Shown: piece after piece, positions 15,774 through 20,328 of the stretch
Position numbering within the stretch: position 1 is the stretch's first letter
Layout of the letters: each line of letters starts with the position of its first letter
Translations under genes and position numbers: made by a program
Assembly: GCA_934256695.1 (NCBI GenBank)
Contig: CAKQPE010000027.1
Span: 1 to 20,328, forward strand
Length of the DNA stretch: 20,328 bases
Direction: 5' to 3'
Source: an uncultured Eubacteriales bacterium
GTDB taxonomy: Bacteria > Bacillota > Clostridia > Lachnospirales > Anaerotignaceae
The notes under the pieces: generated by a model
Databases searched by the model: none
What the model was told of the DNA's origin: nothing
What the model saw: the letters and a program-made list of their open reading frames with translations, nothing else

Positions 15774-15806
15774 TAATAAATTTTTAAATAAATTTTAAAA
15801 TAACAC

Positions 15807-15835
15807 TTGATTTTTTGCCTGAAAAGTGGTATTTA
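15807..15835 (+). promoter_or_regulatory. Tentative promoter for glnN
   Basis: TTGATT (15807-15812), 17 nt, TATTTA (15830-15835). The -10 is poor, but it lies in the only obvious intergenic space. If used, the following hairpin (15871-15913) is in the glnN leader. Confidence 0.3.
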
Positions 15836-15870
15836 TATATGCATAGTAATTTTATATTTTAACTTTGAAC

Positions 15871-15913
15871 AAAGGCGTTCTCAAATTATTTTTGGGGACG
15901 CTTTCTGTTTTTT
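15871..15913 (+). terminator. Terminator of the dehydrogenase gene, or attenuator in the glnN leader
   Basis: AAAGGCGTTCTC (15871-15882) pairs, with one bulged G and G-U pairs, with GGGGACGCTTT (15894-15904), followed by TCTG and six T (15908-15913). It sits 98 nt after the upstream stop codon and 36 nt before the glnN start, so it could act on either gene. Confidence 0.65.
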
Positions 15914-15948
15914 CTAAGAAAAATTTTTAACGGAAAGGTTGCGATTAT

Positions 15949-18054
15949 ATGGCAGAAATTATATCTATACCGGAAATTTATGGAAGCAGTGTCTTTAACG
16001 ATGCGGTTATGCGAGAAAGACTTCCTAAGAAAGTTTATAAAGAGCTTAAAAAGAGTATAAGCACAAGCACAGAACTTACACCTGATATAGCAGAGGTAGT
16101 AGCCAACGCTATGAAAGACTGGGCTATTGAAAAAGGAGCAACACACTATACACATTGGTTTCAGCCGATGACAGGTATTACGGCAGAAAAACATGATGCT
16201 TTTATTTCGCCTACTGATGACGGAAAAGCAATTATGGAATTTTCCGGCAAGGAGCTTATAAAGGGTGAACCTGATGCTTCTTCTTTCCCTTCAGGCGGTC
16301 TTAGAGGAACATTTGAAGCAAGAGGTTATTCTGTATGGGATTGTACATCACCTGCTTTTCTTAAAGAAGATGCCGGCGGAGTTACACTTTGTATACCTAC
16401 AGCCTTTTGTTCATACACAGGAGAAGCACTTGATAAAAAAACACCGCTCCTTCGTTCTATGGAAGCAATAAGCAAACAGGCATTAAGAATTTTAAAACTT
16501 TTCGGTGATACCGAAACAACGAAAGTTACTACATCAGTAGGCCCTGAACAGGAATATTTTCTTGTAGACAAGGAAATGTATAACAGACGTAAAGACCTTA
16601 TTTTTACAGGCCGTACACTTTTCGGTGCTATGCCTCCTAAAGGCCAGCAGCTTGATGACCACTACTTTGGTACAATAAGAGAAAGAGTAGCGGCATATAT
16701 GAAAGACCTTGATGTGGAACTTTGGAAGCTTGGCATTTCGGCTAAAACAGAGCATAACGAGGTTGCACCTGCACAGCATGAACTTGCACCTATTTATGAC
16801 GATACAAACATTGCAACAGACCATAACCAGCTTGTGATGGAATATATGAAAAAACTTGCTCCAAGACATGGTTTTGAGTGCCTTCTTCATGAAAAACCGT
16901 TTGCCGGCGTAAATGGTTCCGGTAAGCACAACAACTGGTCAATGGCTACAGATACAGGCAAGAACCTTCTTGACCCAGGCAAAGAACCACATAAAAATAA
17001 ACTTTTCCTTACAGTTCTCCTTGCCGTAATTAAAGCAGTTGATGAAAATGCAGTTCTTTTAAGACTTGGTGCATCAAATGCCGGCAACGACCACAGACTG
17101 GGTGCCAACGAAGCTCCGCCTGCAATTATTTCGATTTTCCTTGGCGAACAGCTTGAGGATATTCTTGAACAGATTGAAAACGGCAGTCTTACAAGCAGCA
17201 AGAGTGAAACATCAATGAAGATTGGCGTTTCTACAATGCCTTCTATAAAGAAAGATGTTACCGACCGTAACAGAACATCACCTTTTGCTTTCACAGGCAA
17301 TAAGTTTGAGTTCAGAATGGTTGCTTCTTCAGAATCAATCGCTTGCTCAAACTACATACTTAATACAATAGTTGCAGAATCACTTAAACAGTTCGCAGAC
17401 GAACTTGAAAAGGCAGATAATTTTGATGAAGCTCTTGAAAAACTTATGCAGAAGGTTGTTAAAGAACACAAGAGAGTTATATTCAACGGCAACGGATACT
17501 CAGACGAATGGCTTGAAGAAGCTGCAAGAAGGGGACTTCCAAACTGCAAGTCTGTTGTTGATTCCGTATATGCAATGACAGAGCCACGTACAATAAAGAT
17601 GTTCAAAGACCATGGTGTACTTACGGAAGTAGAGTGTGCATCAAGAGCGGAAATAGCTTACGAAAGCTATACAAACAGAGTTCTTATTGAGGCAAGAACA
17701 ATGATTGATATGGCTGCTAAACAGATTAAACCTGCCGTTATAGCATATGCAAAGACAGTAGCAGACACAGTTTCATCAATAGAGACTGTAGGTGCAGATT
17801 CATCTGTTGAAAGAGAACTTCTTACAAACATTACAGCCAACATCAAAGCACTTGATACAGCTTATAAGAAACTTTCCGAAGCTATTGCAAAATCAGATAC
17901 AATAAGCGAAGTTAAGGACAAAGCAATGTTTGTTAAAGACGAAGTATTTACTGCAATGGGCGAATTAAGAGCACCTGCCGATGAACTTGAAATGCTTGTT
18001 GACGAAGAATACTGGCCGTTCCCAACATACGGTGACATTCTTTTCTACGTATAA
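15949..18054 (+). CDS. glnN: Glutamine synthetase type III (GlnN)
   Basis: A 701-aa cytosolic enzyme making glutamine from glutamate, ammonium and ATP; the type III form is about 250 residues longer than GlnA. GSIII hallmarks are all visible: GGLRGTFEARGYSVWD (about 111-126), VGPEQEYFLVD, NEVAPAQHELAPIYD (about 270-284), AGVNGSGKHNNWS (about 318-330; ATP/metal site), LRLGASNAGNDHRLGANEAPP and GNKFEFRMV. The C-terminal helical region (about 600-690) and end YWPFPTYGDILFYV are also typical. The ribosome binding site (GGAAAGG, about 15931-15938) is modest. It is monocistronic, between a hairpin that may attenuate it and a strong bidirectional terminator. GSIII enzymes work under nitrogen limitation in anaerobes; regulation here is inferred only. 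Confidence 0.97.
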   Translation: MAEIISIPEIYGSSVFNDAVMRERLPKKVYKELKKSISTSTELTPDIAEVVANAMKDWAIEKGATHYTHWFQPMTGITAEKHDAFISPTDDGKAIMEFSGKELIKGEPDASSFPSGGLRGTFEARGYSVWDCTSPAFLKEDAGGVTLCIPTAFCSYTGEALDKKTPLLRSMEAISKQALRILKLFGDTETTKVTTSVGPEQEYFLVDKEMYNRRKDLIFTGRTLFGAMPPKGQQLDDHYFGTIRERVAAYMKDLDVELWKLGISAKTEHNEVAPAQHELAPIYDDTNIATDHNQLVMEYMKKLAPRHGFECLLHEKPFAGVNGSGKHNNWSMATDTGKNLLDPGKEPHKNKLFLTVLLAVIKAVDENAVLLRLGASNAGNDHRLGANEAPPAIISIFLGEQLEDILEQIENGSLTSSKSETSMKIGVSTMPSIKKDVTDRNRTSPFAFTGNKFEFRMVASSESIACSNYILNTIVAESLKQFADELEKADNFDEALEKLMQKVVKEHKRVIFNGNGYSDEWLEEAARRGLPNCKSVVDSVYAMTEPRTIKMFKDHGVLTEVECASRAEIAYESYTNRVLIEARTMIDMAAKQIKPAVIAYAKTVADTVSSIETVGADSSVERELLTNITANIKALDTAYKKLSEAIAKSDTISEVKDKAMFVKDEVFTAMGELRAPADELEMLVDEEYWPFPTYGDILFYV

Positions 18055-18108
18055 TAGATATTAACAAATAATTTTGTTGCATATCAATAATTTATATGCT
18101 TATATAAT

Positions 18109-18147
18109 AAAAACCTCCTTTGAGATACAATCTCAAGGGAGGTTTTT
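18109..18147. terminator. Bidirectional terminator shared by glnN and the Na/Pi cotransporter gene
   Basis: A 17-bp stem, 18109-18125 with 18131-18147, contains one G-U pair and a five-base loop. Five A on one flank and five T on the other give a U tail in both directions. It lies between the two convergent stop codons. Confidence 0.92.
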
Positions 18148-18159
18148 ATATAATCGTAT

Positions 18160-19932
18160 TTACGGTTCTATTTTGTATTTCTGCTCGTAATATTTGTATG
18201 CATCGGTATATTCATTTGTAGGCTCATTGTGTATTCTGTCTGCAAGTATATGTGCATTATTTATATCCGGTACATCTTTTTGTAATGATTGTACTATATA
18301 AAGAGCTATGTTTGAGCAATGGTCGGATATTCTTTCAAGACTTGTTAAAAGTTCAAGAAGTGAAACACCGCCTTCTACACTGCAAAGACCGTCGCAAAGA
18401 CGTTTTACGTGGCAGTCTTTAATAGCAAAGTTAATTTTATCTATTACCTGTTCGAGAGGTTCTATTCTTAATGCTTCTTCAAGGCTTCGTTTAGAATATG
18501 CTTCAGTAGCCATAGTTAATATTTCCGTAACGGCATTGCCTATTATGCTAAGCTCTTTTTTTCCAAAATCGGAAAATACTATTCCGTCTTCGGCATTTTT
18601 TCTTGCAACTTCTGCAATGTTCATACAGTGGTCGGATATTCTTTCAATATCACTTACACTGTGGAGCATTTCCATAACAAGTTCGTTTGTTGTATCGTTA
18701 ATATCGGTTGATGAAATCTTTAAAAGATAGTTTTCTATAGCTGTTTCAAAACGGTCGATAAGATTTTCATCACGTTCAACCTTGGCAAATTTCTTTTCCG
18801 AATACTCGTTAAAAAGAGTAAGTGATCTTTTAAAGTTTTTAAGAGCAAGGGCAGCCATTGAGTTAAGAACTTTTCTTGCCTGCTCAACTGCAAGGGTAGG
18901 TGTCTTTAAAAGCAGGTCGTCAAGAAGTGCCAAGTCTTTTTCTTCTACTGATATATCATCTTTTTTAATAAATTTGTCCGAAATGTTGATAATTATGTTT
19001 ACAAACGGAAGCAGTACAATAGTTGTTCCTATATTGAAAAGAGTGTGGAAGTTTGCAATATCTCCTCTGTTTACTATGCTGTCCCAGAATGAAAATTGAA
19101 CTATATAATTAAGACCGTAAACAGCAACAAAGAATATTACAAGACCGATTATATTGTTTAATACATCAATAAATACAACTCTCTTTGCATCACGTTTGGA
19201 ACCGATGCTTGCAAGAATAACGGTAATGCATTTTCCTACGTTCTGACCGAGAATAATAGGTACGGCAGTTGAAAATGTTATTGCACCTGTTGAGGAAAGA
19301 GCCTGCAAAATACCTACAGAAGCCGATGAACTCTGGAGTATGGCTGTCATAACCATACCTAAAAGCATACCGAAAAATGGATTGGAAAACACGAAAAACA
19401 GATTTGTAAACTGCGGCATATCCTTTAACGGTGAAAGAGTTGTTTCCATTGTATTCATACCGAAGAATATCATGCCGAGACCGAGAAGAATTGTACCTAT
19501 ATCTTTTTTTCTTTTGGATTTTGAAAATACATAAAGTACGGCACCGATACCTATAAGTATTGGCCCGAAAGATGACGGTTTAAGAAGTGAAAGTATAACA
19601 CCGCTTTCACCTATATCTCCAAGTCTTAATATCTGTCCGGTAACGGTTGTACCTATATTTGCACCCATTACAACAGGTACTGCATTGGAAAGCTTCATTA
19701 TGCCGGCATTTATAAGACCTACAACCATTATAGTGGTTGCCGAGGAACTTTGTATAACACCGGTAACGGCCGTACCCAAAAGCACACCCTTAGTTCTGCT
19801 GCTTGTCAGTTTCTCAAGCATTTTTTCAAGGCTTGCACCTGCGATTTTTTCAAGTGCCGCGCCAAGTACGCTCATTCCGAAAAGGAAAAGACCGATACCG
19901 GCAAAAAGCGGCAAAATAGATATTAAGCTCAT
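18160..19932 (-). CDS. Na+/phosphate cotransporter (NptA/PNaS family) with PhoU-like C-terminal domain
   Basis: A 590-aa membrane protein carrying phosphate with sodium. The N-terminal part (about 1-320) has several transmembrane segments and the two inverted repeats of the family, each with the signature QSSS: GVIQSSSATT (Gln61) and AILQSSSASVG (Gln200). Conserved MGANIGTTVTGQ follows the first repeat. From about residue 340 a soluble helical PhoU-like domain contains two similar bundles, each with an ERISDHC motif (SDIERISDHCMNIAEVA and SLERISDHCSNIALY). This fusion is common in Firmicutes and probably senses or gates phosphate flux. AAAGGAGA stands about 9 nt before the ATG on the minus strand. 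Transport direction and regulation cannot be read from the sequence. Confidence 0.93.
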   Translation of the reverse strand: MSLISILPLFAGIGLFLFGMSVLGAALEKIAGASLEKMLEKLTSSRTKGVLLGTAVTGVIQSSSATTIMVVGLINAGIMKLSNAVPVVMGANIGTTVTGQILRLGDIGESGVILSLLKPSSFGPILIGIGAVLYVFSKSKRKKDIGTILLGLGMIFFGMNTMETTLSPLKDMPQFTNLFFVFSNPFFGMLLGMVMTAILQSSSASVGILQALSSTGAITFSTAVPIILGQNVGKCITVILASIGSKRDAKRVVFIDVLNNIIGLVIFFVAVYGLNYIVQFSFWDSIVNRGDIANFHTLFNIGTTIVLLPFVNIIINISDKFIKKDDISVEEKDLALLDDLLLKTPTLAVEQARKVLNSMAALALKNFKRSLTLFNEYSEKKFAKVERDENLIDRFETAIENYLLKISSTDINDTTNELVMEMLHSVSDIERISDHCMNIAEVARKNAEDGIVFSDFGKKELSIIGNAVTEILTMATEAYSKRSLEEALRIEPLEQVIDKINFAIKDCHVKRLCDGLCSVEGGVSLLELLTSLERISDHCSNIALYIVQSLQKDVPDINNAHILADRIHNEPTNEYTDAYKYYEQKYKIEP

Positions 19933-19989
19933 TTTTGATTGTCTCCTTTGAACATTTAAGCTTTTTTAGTATAAAATCCATACAGAAAA

Positions 19990-20015
19990 AGTATAACATT
20001 TTTTTTTTGTATCAA
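19990..20015 (-). promoter_or_regulatory. Candidate extended -10 promoter of the Na/Pi cotransporter gene
   Basis: On the minus strand TGTTATACT (19998-19990) is an extended -10 box. A TTGATA at 20015-20010 is only 14 nt from it, short for a normal -35, so the TG extension would have to compensate. Confidence 0.4.
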
Positions 20016-20226
20016 CAATTAATATAGTGTCCAAAATACGCCAAAAATTTACACAATTTTTACATAAATTTTACATTAATTGTGTTTTTCAAGATTCGGA
20101 TTTGTTTTGTATAAAAATTTTACGGAAAGTTCAGATTGGATTTTTTTATGGGAACTGAACTTTTATGTATAAATATTTTTTATTCTGCTATGTAGATTTT
20201 GGTTGTCTGGTGTTTAACTAAAGCGG
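20016..20226 (+). other. AT-rich noncoding gap
   Basis: No reading frame with a ribosome binding site and no clear structure was seen between the cotransporter promoter and the hairpin cluster. Confidence 0.5.
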
Positions 20227-20295
20227 ACAAAACCTATGGTTTTGTGTAGGATGTCGACAAAGTCGACACCTAAGTCGAAATCAGGATTTCGACTT
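20227..20295 (+). repeat. Cluster of three adjacent perfect hairpins
   Basis: ACAAAACC-TAT-GGTTTTGT (20227-20245, 8 bp), TGTCGAC-AAA-GTCGACA (20252-20268, 7 bp) and AAGTCGAAAT-CAGG-ATTTCGACTT (20272-20295, 10 bp), separated by only 6 and 3 bases. None has a long U tail, so they are not simple terminators. The middle one shares the closing GAC-ARA-GTC core with the last stem of repeat copies 1 and 2. The cluster may continue beyond the window. Confidence 0.7.
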
Positions 20296-20328
20296 GTTCA
20301 AACAGAAGAATAAACAGACAGGTTCCAT

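Noticed and set aside
20227..20295. CRISPR array
   Set aside because: The units are different palindromes without a repeated sequence or uniform spacers.
1..20328. Mobile elements, tRNA or rRNA genes
   Set aside because: No transposase, integrase, tRNA-like cloverleaf or rRNA segment was recognised by reading both strands; a tRNAscan or Rfam search was not possible.

Overview
The window looks like a chromosomal segment of an AT-rich, Gram-positive anaerobe of the Clostridia, plausibly Lachnospirales or a relative; the species cannot be named from this sequence. The pointers are AAGGAG/GGGAG-type ribosome binding sites, sigma-A-like promoters with 17-nt spacers, U-tailed hairpin terminators, lipoprotein signal peptides, a type III glutamine synthetase (GlnN), a fermentative D-lactate dehydrogenase, and the glmU-prs and pth-mfd-foldase gene order typical of Firmicutes. 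No rRNA, tRNA, transposase, phage gene or CRISPR array was seen.

Layout. Positions 1-10 (minus) hold only the first codons of a gene leaving the window. A macrodomain (ADP-ribose related) gene follows on the minus strand (426-947), divergent from a three-gene ABC importer operon (1204-4103: lipoprotein, permease, ATPase; PF04392/TrpXYZ-like). Then come glmU and prs (cell-wall precursor UDP-GlcNAc, and PRPP), and a fermentation/regulation block of ldhA and a LysR-type regulator. Next is the translation/repair/folding operon pth-mfd-foldase lipoprotein (9688-14764), then a second 2-hydroxyacid dehydrogenase with an NADP-type pocket and glnN. A minus-strand Na+/phosphate cotransporter with a PhoU-like tail (18160-19932) converges on glnN through a shared bidirectional terminator.

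How the genes relate. Most of the window is core metabolism and housekeeping. GlmU and Prs supply cell-wall and nucleotide precursors. Pth and Mfd rescue stalled translation and transcription. LdhA reoxidises NADH during fermentation, GlnN assimilates ammonium, and the NptA-like protein moves phosphate. ldhA-lysR sits between prs and pth, splitting what in many Firmicutes is one cluster (glmU-prs-(ctc)-pth-mfd).

The most unusual content is noncoding. A family of multi-hairpin repeats (182-346 plus; 4269-4351 plus; 4101-4204 minus) keeps its connecting segments and ends but has quite different, compensating stem sequences. One copy appears to supply both the stop codon and the terminator of the ABC operon. 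A possibly related three-hairpin cluster lies at 20227-20295. A near-consensus Rex (NADH-sensing repressor) operator overlaps the -10 box of the predicted ldhA promoter. All regulatory calls come from reading the sequence by eye and are untested.
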